Notes: generated by a model not told the origin, from the sequence alone. A DNA stretch of 64,000 bases from Halomonas alkalicola (GCF_030704205.1 NZ_CP131913.1:2170001-2234000), one strand, 5' to 3'. Positions 43,701-53,194 are shown, counted from the first letter of the stretch. Program-made: numbers and translations.

Positions 43701-44318
43701 CCCAACTTCATCTATGTGTCCGGGGACGAGATTGAGCAGATCCGCACCATCCTGAACGACCCCAACTGCTACAAAGGGAATCGCATTCAGCAGCTCAAGG
43801 GCCAACTGGATAGCCTGCAGGAGCGCATCGACGAGAAAGTGCAGCAAACCCGAGCTCAGGCGGAAACCTCCCTGAAGACCATGCAGGAACGCATGCAAAG
43901 CATGGACGAATACCAGTCCCTGCCGGAGCCACGCCAGGATGAACTCAACAAACCGTTCCGGGATCTGGTCGACTACATTGGGCAGGAGCGCCTGATTGCC
44001 GTGATCAAGGACCGTACCCGGTACTTTGAAGAAGAGGGCTACCAGAAGCTGCTGGGCAAAATGGTGGCGCTGGCCAATCAGAAATCAGCACCGGCAGACG
44101 ACCCCGATCAGCACCCAGGTAGCCAGAGTGAAGACCAGAGTGACGGGGGGACTCCCGAGGTCAAGGAATCGCCCGCCGACTATGTTCACACCCGCAACCT
44201 CCGTGTCGCGTTCGACAAGGCCTGGTTGGCCGACGAGGGGGATGTGGACCGGTACCTGAATGCCCTGCGCGAGGCCCTGCTGGTTGAAGTCCAGCAAGGG
44301 CGCAAGGTCCAGATCTAA
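40737..44318 (+). CDS. brxC: BREX ATPase BrxC
   Basis: BrxC is the large P-loop ATPase of BREX, needed for methylation and defence. The 1,193-residue protein has Walker A GFFGSGKS (64-71), a Walker B-like LNFFVDEVGQYI, an AAA-type ATPase domain to about 420, and long helical regions (coiled-coil prediction likely about 1000-1110). Length is typical. It starts 43 bp after brxB, with AAGGGAAA upstream. It is intact. Confidence 0.94.
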   Translation: MTLKNIFLKPVDRPIEGVIKADDEASLRLEIEEYVLTNEVEKRLEEFLDAYNNYEGANGVWVSGFFGSGKSHLLKMLALLLENREMDGATTLGLFLPKCSENEILRGDLKRAVSIPAKSILFNIDQKADVISKTQIDALLAVFVKVFDEMCGYYGKQGHIAQFERDLDGRGLYEQFKAEYETIAGRPWQKGREQALLEGPNIAQAYAAVTGGDPQSAAGILDKYRSEYRVSIEDFADNVNAYIEKQAKEGGHKEFRLNFFVDEVGQYIADNTKLMTNLQTIAESLATKCRGRAWIIVTAQEEMKNVVGEMGKQQGNDFSKIQARFNNRMKLSSADVAEVIQKRLLTKTEEGVNQLSDVYHAQANNFKTLFDFADGSATYRNFRDRDHFIHSYPFVPYQFALFQSAIQNLSQHNAFEGKHSSVGERSMLGVFQQVAIHIGNHEVGQLATFDLMFEGIRSALKSQIQRAIIQAENHLDNAFAVRLLKALFLVKYVKEFKSTVRNLCVLMLDAFDQDLPALRTKVEEALSLLEQQTYIQRNGDQYEYLTDEEKDVEQEIKNTEVESSDVADELEKIVFDFVIKQRKIRYDAGSSQNQGQDYSYSRKLDDRLHGREYELSINVISPFHEHTDNEQMLRTASTYKADELFVLMPSDERLVRDLLMFKRTEKYIKQNISVTQQEAVKRILNDKGFQNREREARLRQQVQTLIGKSKLLIGGADVEVANEDPQTRIIRGFHELISRAYPNLRMLRGVSYTVNDISNCLNRTDDGLFGNDATALAESEQEVLAFIQSNNRGGVRTTLKSLLEKFERKPYGWYYAAILCTLANLCARGKVEVRLDGNILEDSELERALRNTHGHGNVVLEPQIEFTASQVRVLKSFYEDFFDSPPRTSEAKALGKEAGEAFQDMYHDLDRRIAQVDQYPFLNALKPALVTLKEVCGKPYTWHLTELGKQEDQLLDLKEDVIDPIRKFMGGSQKDIYNQARSFLQSQEPNFIYVSGDEIEQIRTILNDPNCYKGNRIQQLKGQLDSLQERIDEKVQQTRAQAETSLKTMQERMQSMDEYQSLPEPRQDELNKPFRDLVDYIGQERLIAVIKDRTRYFEEEGYQKLLGKMVALANQKSAPADDPDQHPGSQSEDQSDGGTPEVKESPADYVHTRNLRVAFDKAWLADEGDVDRYLNALREALLVEVQQGRKVQI

Positions 44319-44358
44319 GCGTGCCGAACCGTCTAATCGGTCAAAGTTGGGGATAGCC

Positions 44359-46029
44359 ATGCACGAAGCCGAACAGGAAATCCAGGCGCTCATTCGCGGC
44401 GGCGAAAACCTTGCCGTCGAATTCAAGAGCGACGTCAAGAGCCTGCCGGACCGGGATCTGGTAGCCGTGGTGGTGGCCCTGGCCAACACCGAGGGCGGCG
44501 ACCTGTTCCTGGGCGTTGAAGACGATGGCACCCCGACTGGGCTGCATGCCAATCACCGCAACCTCGCTGGCCTGCCCGCTCTGATTGCCAACAAGACCAT
44601 TCCCTCGCTGGCTGTGCGCGTTGAGGCCCTTGAGCTGGAAGGGCAACCCGTCGCCAGGATCCAGGTGCCCAAATCTCGGCAGCTTGTATCCACCTCGGAT
44701 GGCCTGCTACAGCGTCGGCGCCTGAGAATGGACGGCACTCCGGAGGCCGTGCCCTTCTACCCCCATGAGTTTGTTCAGCGCCAGTCCAGCCTGGGGGTAA
44801 CCGACCCCTCGGCCTTGCCGGTGGAAAACCTGGCGGTTGAAGACCTGGACCCGATTCAGCGCATCCGCATCCGTAACGCCATCAAGAAGTACGGCGGCGA
44901 CCAGAGCCTGATGCCCCTGGCGGACGATGAGCTGGACGGCGCCCTGGGGCTGACTGTGAGCGTGGGAGGCAGGCGCCGCCCCACGGTTGCAGGCCTGTTG
45001 CTGCTGGGGAGCGAAATGCAGCTCCGGCAACACCTGCCCTCCCACGAGGTAGCCTTCCAGGTGCTGCGCGGTACCGATGTCCTGGTCAATGAGTTCTACC
45101 GCAAACCGCTGCTGGAGACCTTTGAAGAGGTCGAAGTGCTATTCCGCGCCAGGGTGGAGGAAGAGGAGATTCAGGTTGGGCTGTTTCGCGTGCCCATCCC
45201 CAACTTCGACCGCCGGGCCTTCCGGGAAGCCTTTGTAAACGCCCTGGTTCACCGCGACTACAGTGCCCTGGGCGCCGTGCACGTCAAACTGGACGACGAC
45301 GGCCTGAGCATCAGCAATCCCGGTGGTTTTGTGGAGGGCGTTAATCTGGACAACCTGCTGGTGGCCGACCCTCGCTCCCGTAACCCCTTGCTGGCTGACA
45401 TTATCAAGCGCATCGGCCTTGCCGAACGCACTGGCCGGGGCATCGACCGGATCTTCGAGGGTATGCTCCGCTACGGGCGCACCGCCCCCGACTACTCCAT
45501 GTCGTCCGCTCACACCGTCTCCGTGCGCATGAGCGCAGCGGACGCGGACGCCGAATTCCTGCGCATGATCGTCGAGCGCGAGGAGCAGACCGGCGCCGCC
45601 ATGCCCATTGACAGCCTGATCATCCTGTCCCGGCTACGCAATGAGCGGCGCTTAAGAACGGCAGACCTGGCCAAGTCGGTGCAGAAGCCGGAAACCGTGG
45701 TCCGGGGCACCCTGGAAAAGCTGGTGGAAGCCGGGATGGTGGAAGCCCATGGCACCGGCAAGGGCCGCACCTACACCCTGAGCGCCAAGGTATACCGGGG
45801 GGCGGGACAAAAGGCCGCCTATGTGCGCCAGGCGGGCTTCGATGCTATCCAGCAGGAGCAGATGGTGCTCAACTTCATCGATACCCACGGCAGCATCAAA
45901 CGAGCGGATGCCGCCGATCTGTGCCATATCAGCCCTTTCCAGGCCACTCGGCTGCTCAACCGCTTGAAAGACAAGGGCGTGATACGCCCGGTGGGCCAGG
46001 GCAAGGGGACTCGATATGAGCGAAGCTGA
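44359..46029 (+). CDS. AlbA_2 (Schlafen-type) domain protein with GHKL ATPase-like module
   Basis: A 556-residue protein with an N-terminal AlbA_2/Slfn domain (about 1-130: ENLAVEFKSDVKSL and ANTEGGDLFLGVEDDG), a middle HATPase_c_4-type module (REAFVNALVHRDYS; ISNPGGFVEGV; GLAERTGRGIDRIFEGM) and two C-terminal winged-helix segments. Such RecG-like transcription/ATPase proteins are frequent in defence islands but have no settled biochemistry. The ATG at 44359 is used; it follows brxC by 40 bp on the same strand. It is an accessory gene within BREX, not a core one. Confidence 0.82.
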   Translation: MHEAEQEIQALIRGGENLAVEFKSDVKSLPDRDLVAVVVALANTEGGDLFLGVEDDGTPTGLHANHRNLAGLPALIANKTIPSLAVRVEALELEGQPVARIQVPKSRQLVSTSDGLLQRRRLRMDGTPEAVPFYPHEFVQRQSSLGVTDPSALPVENLAVEDLDPIQRIRIRNAIKKYGGDQSLMPLADDELDGALGLTVSVGGRRRPTVAGLLLLGSEMQLRQHLPSHEVAFQVLRGTDVLVNEFYRKPLLETFEEVEVLFRARVEEEEIQVGLFRVPIPNFDRRAFREAFVNALVHRDYSALGAVHVKLDDDGLSISNPGGFVEGVNLDNLLVADPRSRNPLLADIIKRIGLAERTGRGIDRIFEGMLRYGRTAPDYSMSSAHTVSVRMSAADADAEFLRMIVEREEQTGAAMPIDSLIILSRLRNERRLRTADLAKSVQKPETVVRGTLEKLVEAGMVEAHGTGKGRTYTLSAKVYRGAGQKAAYVRQAGFDAIQQEQMVLNFIDTHGSIKRADAADLCHISPFQATRLLNRLKDKGVIRPVGQGKGTRYERS

Positions 46030-46170
46030 TAAAATACGTGCGTCGCACGAAAAATACGAGCAGATACGAGCGGTGCGCGTATTTTCGTGCTGTCAGCACC
46101 ATAGTTTGGAGCCGAGCCCCATAGTGATATTTGAGCGAAATGACTTCCCAACGCTACATAAGGATGACGT
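46030..46170 (+). promoter_or_regulatory. Repeat-rich promoter region before rqlH
   Basis: Contains CGTGCG-T-CGCACG (around 46036-46050), the direct repeat ATACGAGC at 46054-46061 and 46064-46071 (10-bp period), and long-range pairing AAAATACGTGC with GCGCGTATTTT (46031-46085). The layout suggests an operator or an independent promoter for rqlHI. Confidence 0.4.
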
Positions 46171-48267
46171 ATGAAGAGAACCGATGCTGAAGCATTGCTG
46201 CGTACTGCGGTGGGAAACGCAGCCGCAAGCTTCCGTAGTGGCCAATGGGAAGCCATTGATGCTTTGGTAAATCAGCGCCAAAAGCTACTGGTGGTTCAAC
46301 GAACCGGGTGGGGCAAAAGCTCTGTCTATTTCATAGCGACCCGAATCATGCGTGATCAGGGCTATGGGCCCACCATCATTGTCTCGCCTTTGCTGGCCTT
46401 GATGCGTAATCAGATTGAATCAGCTCGAAGACTGGGTATTTACGCGATCACCATCAACTCTACCAACCATGATCAAGCGGAAGCGTTGATCCAGCAGGTA
46501 CATACAAACCAGGTGGATTGTTTGTTGATCTCCCCAGAAAAGCTGGCCAACGAGCAGTTTGTTGAGCAAGCGCTCCAGCCTATTCTGGATAACGTAGGGT
46601 TATTGGTTGTGGATGAAGCGCACTGTATCTCGGACTGGGGGCACGACTTTAGGCCGGATTATCGTCGCCTGCTCAATATTTTGCGCCAGATGCCCCCCAA
46701 CATGCCGGTATTAGGTACAACGGCCACCGCCAATGATCGGGTCATCACAGATGTTGTTGATCAGTTGGGTGATATTGAGGTGCTCCGCGGCCCCTTGGTT
46801 CGCGATAGCTTGTCTCTTCAAAACATTGCCCTTGCAGATCAGGCAAGTCGCCTCGCCTGGCTGTCAGAAACGATACCGACTCTGCAGGGGGCTGGGATCG
46901 TCTATGTGCTTACAAAGCGAGATGCAGAACAGGTAAGAAGCTGGCTGTTGAGTCAGGGAATTGATGCCAAGGCCTACTACAGCGGCATTGAGCATTCTGA
47001 TTTCGAGAACTCCGATCAGTACCGAGAGCATCTGGAAGATTTGCTGCTCAACAACCAGCTAAAAGTGCTTGTAGCCACAACGGCGCTGGGCATGGGGTAC
47101 GACAAACCAGATCTTCACTTCGTTATTCACTACCAAACACCGGGCTCCATCGTATCCTATTACCAGCAAGTAGGCCGGGCCGGACGCGGTATTGATCAAT
47201 CTCTCGGCATTCTACTTTCAGGCGCGGAAGATGAGCGTATCCACGACTTCTTCCGTCGCTCCGCATTCCCGAATCAATCGCAGATTAACCAGGTGCTTTC
47301 GGTTCTCGAAGACAGTGATGGCTTATCTGTACCGAAACTGGAAGAGCACTTGAATATGCGCAAAGGGCAAATCGAAAAAGTCCTTAAATTTCTGAGTGTG
47401 GAGAACCCTGCGCCTGTATACAAAGCGGGCAGCCAATGGACAAGAACACCGGTTGCTTATCAGCTAGATCATGACCAAGTCCAGCGGCTCACGAACATGC
47501 GAGAGCAGGAGTGGCAAGAAATCCAGGAGTACACGACAACTTCGGGCTGCTTGATGGAATATCTGCGAAGGTCTCTTGATGACCCGGAGGCGCAACCCTG
47601 TGGCAAGTGCGCTAACTGTCTTGGTGCGCCGCTGGTCAGTGCCTCGCCCGATCGCCAAAGAGTCATTGCTGCAGCGCAGTTCCTTCGCCACTCAGAATTC
47701 GTTTTCAAACCCAAGGTTCAAGTGGCCGCCAATGGGTTTCCGCGATACGGATTGCGAGGGAACCTGCCACAAAACCTCAGAGCGCAGGAAGGCAGAGTAC
47801 TTAGTCGGTGGGCTGACGCAGCATGGGGCGGTTTCGTCGAACAGGACAAACATGGGGGCTATTTCCGGGATGAATTAGTGGACGCCATGGCGGAAATGAT
47901 TCAGCAGCGTTGGCAGCCAACGCCACGGCCTGAGTGGGTCACCTGCGTACCCTCGCTCAAGCACCCCGAATTGGTGCCGGAGTTTGCGCGGCGGCTGGCG
48001 AATAAACTGGGTCTGCCATTCCATCCGGTAATCTCCAAAGTGCAGGATAACGAACCACAAAAACTACAGAACAACCGCTATCACCAGTGCAGCAACCTGG
48101 ATGGAGTGTTCGCGGTTGATGCAGGCCTCCCTTCCGGCCCAGTCCTATTGGTGGACGATGTCGTCGATTCCGGTTGGACCATGACCGTTCTGGCAGCCTT
48201 ACTTCGGCAACAAGGCAGTGGCGAAGTCTATCCGGTCGCTCTTGCCTCTTCTGCAAGGGGAGATTAA
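46171..48267 (+). CDS. rqlH: RecQ-like helicase fused to a phosphoribosyltransferase domain (RqlH/PsyrT)
   Basis: A 698-residue RecQ-family helicase: Walker A-like RTGWGKSS (about 43-50), DEAH box VVDEAHCISDWGHDFRPDYRRL, helicase motif VI QQVGRAGRG, and a zinc-binding region CLMEYLRRSL...CGKCANC. The C-terminal 150 residues contain a PRPP-binding motif VLLVDDVVDSGWT, a ComF-like phosphoribosyltransferase. This helicase-PRTase fusion followed by a DprA-like gene is the RqlHI/PsyrTA pair, described as a toxin-antitoxin-like, genotoxic and antiphage module. ATG with AAGGATG upstream. Intact. Confidence 0.88.
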   Translation: MKRTDAEALLRTAVGNAAASFRSGQWEAIDALVNQRQKLLVVQRTGWGKSSVYFIATRIMRDQGYGPTIIVSPLLALMRNQIESARRLGIYAITINSTNHDQAEALIQQVHTNQVDCLLISPEKLANEQFVEQALQPILDNVGLLVVDEAHCISDWGHDFRPDYRRLLNILRQMPPNMPVLGTTATANDRVITDVVDQLGDIEVLRGPLVRDSLSLQNIALADQASRLAWLSETIPTLQGAGIVYVLTKRDAEQVRSWLLSQGIDAKAYYSGIEHSDFENSDQYREHLEDLLLNNQLKVLVATTALGMGYDKPDLHFVIHYQTPGSIVSYYQQVGRAGRGIDQSLGILLSGAEDERIHDFFRRSAFPNQSQINQVLSVLEDSDGLSVPKLEEHLNMRKGQIEKVLKFLSVENPAPVYKAGSQWTRTPVAYQLDHDQVQRLTNMREQEWQEIQEYTTTSGCLMEYLRRSLDDPEAQPCGKCANCLGAPLVSASPDRQRVIAAAQFLRHSEFVFKPKVQVAANGFPRYGLRGNLPQNLRAQEGRVLSRWADAAWGGFVEQDKHGGYFRDELVDAMAEMIQQRWQPTPRPEWVTCVPSLKHPELVPEFARRLANKLGLPFHPVISKVQDNEPQKLQNNRYHQCSNLDGVFAVDAGLPSGPVLLVDDVVDSGWTMTVLAALLRQQGSGEVYPVALASSARGD

Positions 48268-48270
48268 TGA

Positions 48271-49650
48271 ATGCTCGCTGCTAAAACACAGGCAATCCTG
48301 TTACTGACCGCCTATTTTTCCAGGTCAACAAGCTCAGAAGCAAAGCCTCTCACGAATAAAGAGTGGGGGCGTTTTGCCTTCTGGTTGAAGAACCAGGAAA
48401 TGGTCCCCGAGGATCTCCTGACAGGGGACCTCAGTCAAAAACTGGCGGGATGGACAGACTCCAAGATTACATCCGACCGCATTCAAACCCTGCTCAATCG
48501 TGGGTCCGCCCTGGCAATGGCGATGGAAAAATGGACCCGCTCCGGCTTATGGGTGTTGACGCGCTCAGACAGTGACTACCCCAAACGTCTTAAAGCACGC
48601 CTCGGTAATGATGCACCCCCTGTCTTCTTCGGGTGTGGCAACCGCAATCTCTTGAACCAAGGTGGCATTGCTGTCATCGGCTCCCGTAAGACCTCTGACG
48701 CGGACCTTCAGTTTAGCCGCGATCTTGGAGCTAGGTCCGCAAACGATGGACGATCTGTCGTATCCGGCGGTGCAAAAGGCGTCGATGAAGCCGCCATGCT
48801 GGGTGCTCTTGAATCTGAAGGTACGGCAATTGGGGTTCTCGCCAATGACCTGCTGCGCGCCGCCACCTCCGTAAAGTACAGAAAGTACCTGATGGCGAAC
48901 AATCTGATTCTCCTCTCACCCTTTTATCCTGAGGCTGGTTTCAATGCGGGCAATGCGATGCAGCGCAACAAGTACATCTATTGCCTGTCGGATGCAGCCA
49001 TTGCTGTGCATTCCGGAAACTCAGGTGGAACCTGGAACGGGGTGCTAGAAAACATAAAGCACAACTGGGTACCCATGTGGATCAAGCCTACCGACGACCC
49101 GGAGGCCGGCAATGCCACACTGGTGCAAAAAGGCGCTAAATGGCTACCTGAAAATCTCGCTGAAATCGACCTTGACCATTTGCTGCGAACCGCAGATTCA
49201 TCTGCAGATCAGGGTGCTGACTTATTTGCTCAAAACCAGACAGAAACCGTGCCCGAGGTGACTGTAAACGAACCTATGGCTGATACGGGTCAACAAGAAG
49301 AAAACGAAGTGGCGTCGGATGAGGTTGCCAAAGAGACTGCTGAAGACGCTTCCAAGCCTTCACCGAAGCAGGAACACGCAACCCCCTCGCCGGTTTCGAG
49401 TGACCAATGCGAAGAAAAAACAGCTCTTACGCAGCTTTCCTTGTACGACCACTTTCTCCTGATGCTTAGAAATGAAACAGGCTCACCAAAAACCATTGAT
49501 GAATTGCTGGAAGCTACACAGCTTCACAAAACCCAGCTTACCGAATGGTTAAAACAGGCTGTCGCGGATGACAAGGTGACCAAGTTAAATCGCCCGGTTC
49601 GGTATCAGTGGGTGGAAGACAATCAGCGCAAGATGTTCGAGGATCAGTAA
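48271..49650 (+). CDS. rqlI: DprA/Smf-like nucleotide-binding protein (RqlI/PsyrA)
   Basis: A 459-residue protein with the DprA Rossmann core (about 90-300): YPKRLKARLGNDAPPVFFGCG, VIGSRKTSDADL, VVSGGAKGVDEAAMLGAL and LSPFYPEAGFNAGNAMQRN. An acidic, Pro-rich linker (about 315-385) and a small C-terminal winged-helix segment (about 390-450) follow. In the RqlHI pair this partner restrains the helicase. It starts 4 bp after rqlH. pglX follows 5 bp after its stop, so the pair is embedded in the BREX transcript. Confidence 0.86.
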   Translation: MLAAKTQAILLLTAYFSRSTSSEAKPLTNKEWGRFAFWLKNQEMVPEDLLTGDLSQKLAGWTDSKITSDRIQTLLNRGSALAMAMEKWTRSGLWVLTRSDSDYPKRLKARLGNDAPPVFFGCGNRNLLNQGGIAVIGSRKTSDADLQFSRDLGARSANDGRSVVSGGAKGVDEAAMLGALESEGTAIGVLANDLLRAATSVKYRKYLMANNLILLSPFYPEAGFNAGNAMQRNKYIYCLSDAAIAVHSGNSGGTWNGVLENIKHNWVPMWIKPTDDPEAGNATLVQKGAKWLPENLAEIDLDHLLRTADSSADQGADLFAQNQTETVPEVTVNEPMADTGQQEENEVASDEVAKETAEDASKPSPKQEHATPSPVSSDQCEEKTALTQLSLYDHFLLMLRNETGSPKTIDELLEATQLHKTQLTEWLKQAVADDKVTKLNRPVRYQWVEDNQRKMFEDQ

Positions 49651-49655
49651 TCTCC

Positions 49656-50746
49656 ATGGAAACTGCAAAACTTAAAAAGTTCGCCCAATTCGCTCGTCGC
49701 AGCCTCCTCGAACAGGTTACCGCCAAGCTCAAACTGGTACTAGCCGAAGAGAGTTCCGCCCGGCGAGAAAGGCCAAAGGCGATTAAAAAGCTGGAAGAGG
49801 CGGTAACAGGCCAAGGCAAAGAGCAGATTATCGAACGGGTGGCCTATATCTGGTTCAACCGCTTCTGTGCCCTGCGTTTTATGGACGTCAACCGTTACAA
49901 CCGCATTGGCATTGTTTCCCCTGCTGAGGGGCAGTTCCAGCCCGAGATCCTGGCTGATGCCAAAATGGGCCATATCGATGAAGAAATGGTCTCGGAGTCA
50001 ACCCGTCAAAAGATCTTCGCACTGCTGGACGGAAAGACACCCAGCCAGGACCCGCAGGGGGAAGCTTATCGCCTACTGGTCGTAGCTGCCTGTAACTACT
50101 GGTACAGCGCAATGCCGTTCTTGTTCGAGCGTATTGACGACTACACCGAGCTTTTGATGCCGGATGATCTGCTCTCAGGCAACTCAATCCTGGCCTATAC
50201 CCGCGAAGCCATGACGCCGGATGCCTGTAAAGATGTCGAGGTAATCGGCTGGCTGTATCAGTTCTATATCTCCGAGAAGAAAGACCAGGTATTCGCTGAT
50301 CTCAAGAAGAACAAGAAGATTACTCCCGAAAATATTCCTGCGGCCACCCAGCTTTTCACGCCGCACTGGATTGTGCGATACCTGGTGGATAACTCGCTCG
50401 GCCGCTTGTGGATGCTTAACAGACCAAATTCAGCCTTGGTGAACCAGATGGAGTATTACATTCCTCCGGAGGAGACTGAGGCCGATTTTCTGAAAATTGA
50501 AGGCCCGGAAGAGCTCAAGGTTTGCGACCCAGCCTGCGGCTCCGGCCATATGCTGACCTATGCTTTCGATCTGCTCTACGCCATTTATGAAGAAGAAGGC
50601 TACGAGCCGTCCGAAATCCCGGAAAAGATTCTGACACACAACCTTTACGGTATTGAGCTGGATGAGCGCGCCGGTGAGCTGGCCGCCTTCGCTCTGACCA
50701 TGAAAGCCCGAGCGCGTCAGCGGCGTTTTTTCAACAAAGGCATCAA
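49656..50746 (+). pseudogene. pglX: PglX (BREX adenine methyltransferase), N-terminal fragment
   Basis: PglX marks host DNA by N6-adenine methylation and gives BREX its specificity. This fragment of 363 codons begins METAKLKKFAQFARRSLLEQV and holds the SAM-binding motif DPACGSGHML (291-300) with LFTPHWIVRYLV before it. It ends inside codon 364, where an IS1380-family element is inserted; reading on into the IS gives a few foreign codons and a stop at 50771. Without the IS the gene continues in frame at 52472 (GIKPNICVLEKV). Confidence 0.93.
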
Positions 50747-52471
50747 CCCGCCTTATTCACGAGGGCGCTGATTGAGCGGTCTGAAGGTACTGGCTGTTGG
50801 CATTGCTTATCAGGATTCGCCTCTTCAGCGCGAGTGGCTGTTGAGTAATGCCAGAACGCAGCCCTTTTCCTACTTACTTATAGCTCTTTGGAATCAATGG
50901 CGGCCGTCCAAGCAGCCGTGATCGCCGACCGCCGCTCCGGTCGCTCGCTTTCTGATGCTGTGGTGGTCTCTCGCAGGAGCGTCAGCTCAGTGCGGTCAGC
51001 TTCGGTAGCCCCTTCAGCAGCGTCGGCCACCACTTGTCGGCGGCGGCACCCAGATGAACGGTGATTCGCCGAGCGTGCAGCCTCAGCGTGGCGGCGACCT
51101 TGAGCACCTGCTCGCGCATCCGGCTCAGGCTCCAGCCTTGTCGGGTTTGCCGCTCCAGGAGGCAGCGCAGGCCCATGCAGGACCTGGTAGGCGTAGAGAC
51201 TGAGCAGCAAGCTCACCTCGTTGCGCGCCATCACGTCCTGAACGGTGGAGGCGCCGCGATCGGTCGACGAGAGGTGCACGTCGAGCGCCGACTTCACTTC
51301 GCCCATGTGCGCCTCGGCGCTGCCGCGCTTGCGATAGAGTGCTAGGACCTTCTCTGGCGGCCAGTCGAACTTGCTGAGGTTGGTGACCAGGAAGAAGGCA
51401 TGCAGCAGCAGGTCATCGGGGCGCTCCTGCACGACCAGCACGACGCGCCGTGGTGCCGGCCAGGAACCGGCTTGGTACTCAAGGTCATGGCACCATTCTC
51501 GAGGCTGTTCAGGCGGTCGGCCGCGGGGCCGCTTCAGGTAGGGCGCCGCCAATTTTTGCAGGCCCTTGTGGCTGCGTAACCGGCCCAGATACTCGATGTC
51601 GCGCTCTTCCAGCGCCTCCAGCGTGTCGTTGTCGGTGAATCCGGCATCGATGCGCACCCGAACCTGGGCGCCAGTGCTCTCTCGTTGAGCCGCGTCACCA
51701 GATGGGGGATCCATGTATCGGCATTCTCAGCCGGGCCGGCGTTGCCCTCGCGTAGCAGGCCACCGACCATGTCGCCTGTTTCGGCCAGCGAGGCGACCAG
51801 CGGCGAGTAGATGCGGGTACCGTAAAGGCCATGGTAGGCCGAGCCACCTTGGTGACCGTGGACCTCGATCGGCAGGCCGTCGATGTCCAGCGTCAGCTGC
51901 TTGGGGCGCTCGCCGTTCTTCAGCGAGGTCAGGCGCCAGAGCACCAGCCGCAGCAGGCCTTCGTGCACGGCATCGATGTTGTCGTTGCGGCCGAGGCAGG
52001 TCAGCAGCCGCGACAGCGTGGCTTGAGACGGCCGGTCCTGCGCCAATGGCGTCGTCCCGCGCGCGTCGCTACAGGCCAACTGCCAGAGCGGGTCACGGCG
52101 CAGCGTGTCGGTATCGCTGAGATCGATCCAGCCCATCGCGCGCTGCAGCACCAGGGTGCGTAGCTGACTGCCAGGGAGTGGCGGATACGCAGCGGGTGAC
52201 GCGGATCGACCAGGTTGTCTTCGAGCGCCTCAATCACGCCGCTGTTGTCGAGGGCTTCACGCAGCAACAAAGCGCCGCTGTCGCTGGTGGTGGTGCGGTG
52301 GCCGCTCAGCTCGACACGGACAGAGCCGTTGCACGAGGGCGTCCAGGTGGATAGGCTTTCACCCATAGCGGATGGCTCCCTTGGATCAGGTTCTTGGCGG
52401 AACACACTGAATTTTCAAGAGGATACCATCCGCTATCTTCGTTTTCAGGCCGGTCTCATGAATAAGGCGGG
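50747..52471 (-). mobile_element. IS1380-family insertion sequence inside pglX
   Basis: 1,725 bp. Terminal inverted repeats CCCGCCTTATTCA at the left (50747-50759) and its complement at the right (52459-52471), flanked by a perfect 5-bp direct repeat ATCAA (50742-50746 and 52472-52476). One transposase gene on the minus strand, broken by frameshifts. Removing IS plus one ATCAA restores the pglX frame exactly. Confidence 0.92.
50982..52366 (-). pseudogene. IS1380-family transposase, frameshifted
   Basis: The reading starts at about 52366 (MGESLSTWTPSCNGSVRVEL) and passes through three frame changes before ending at 50982 (LKGLPKLTALS). The changes are near 52170 (after IRHSLA), near 51680 (after LVTRLNER) and near 51175 (YQVLHG/LRCLLERQ). 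All pieces belong to one IS1380/IS4-like DDE transposase (LTLDIDGLPIEVHGHQ, VRIDAGFTDNDTLEAL, RKRGSAEAHMGEVKSAL). Two of the shifts can be repaired by changing one base in a short homopolymer. Either the element has decayed or the consensus has errors. Confidence 0.88.
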
Positions 52472-53194
52472 ATCAAGCCCAACATCTGCGTGTTGGAAAA
52501 AGTTAGCTTCACTCCAGATGAACTGGAAGAGTACATGAGCGCCGTGGGCCGCGACCTGTTCACCCAGGGCTTACGTGAAACCTTGCAACAATTCGAGGAG
52601 GCTGACAACTTCGGCTCCCTGATCTTGCCCAAGCTTACCAACGTGACTGACGTGCTGGCCGAGCTGGAGACCAAGAATCTGGGTAGTAACCTGTTCCTGG
52701 CCGACACGCACAGCAAAGTACTGAAAGTACTGCGCATGGCCGAAGCCTTGAGCCCGCGCTACGCCGTGGTCGTCGCCAACCCGCCCTATATGGGCGGCAA
52801 GGGTATGAATGGACGGCTTGGCGCCTGGGCCAAGGAGAACTACCCAAAGAGCAAGTCCGACCTGTTTGCAATGTTCATAGAACGTAATCTGGATATGGCG
52901 GTGATTGGCGGTGCTGTCGCCATGATCACGATGCAGAGCTGGATGTTCCTGTCTTCTTTCGAGGCTTTGCGCGGTCGCATTCTCGATCAGCACACTATTT
53001 TGTCGATGGCCCATCTGGGCGCGCGAGCCTTTGACAGCATTGGTGGTGAAGTGGTCTCGACGACAGCATTCGTACTCGAAAACGCGCACAAGCCGCACTA
53101 TCGAGGGGCTTATCTCCGGCTGGTCGATGGCAATTCGGAAGCCGAGAAGATGGCCATGATGACTCAGGCTATTGAGCAGGGTCGTTCGACATGA
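52472..53194 (+). pseudogene. pglX: PglX, middle fragment with NPPY catalytic motif
   Basis: 240 codons continuing PglX after the IS: GIKPNICVLEKVSFTPDELEE, then VVVANPPYMGGKGMN (the NPPY motif of N6-adenine methyltransferases) and ITMQSWMFLSSFEALR. It ends TQAIEQGRST followed by a stop at 53192-53194 that overlaps the ATG of the reverse transcriptase gene (ATGA). No start codon of its own is evident before 52490. Together with the N- and C-parts it makes a full-length PglX of about 1,170 residues. Confidence 0.9.

Noticed and set aside
50747..50771. A truncated but natural PglX ending in NPPYSRGR
   Set aside because: The NPPY-like residues come from the IS end (CCCGCCTTATTC); the true NPPY motif is in the middle fragment.
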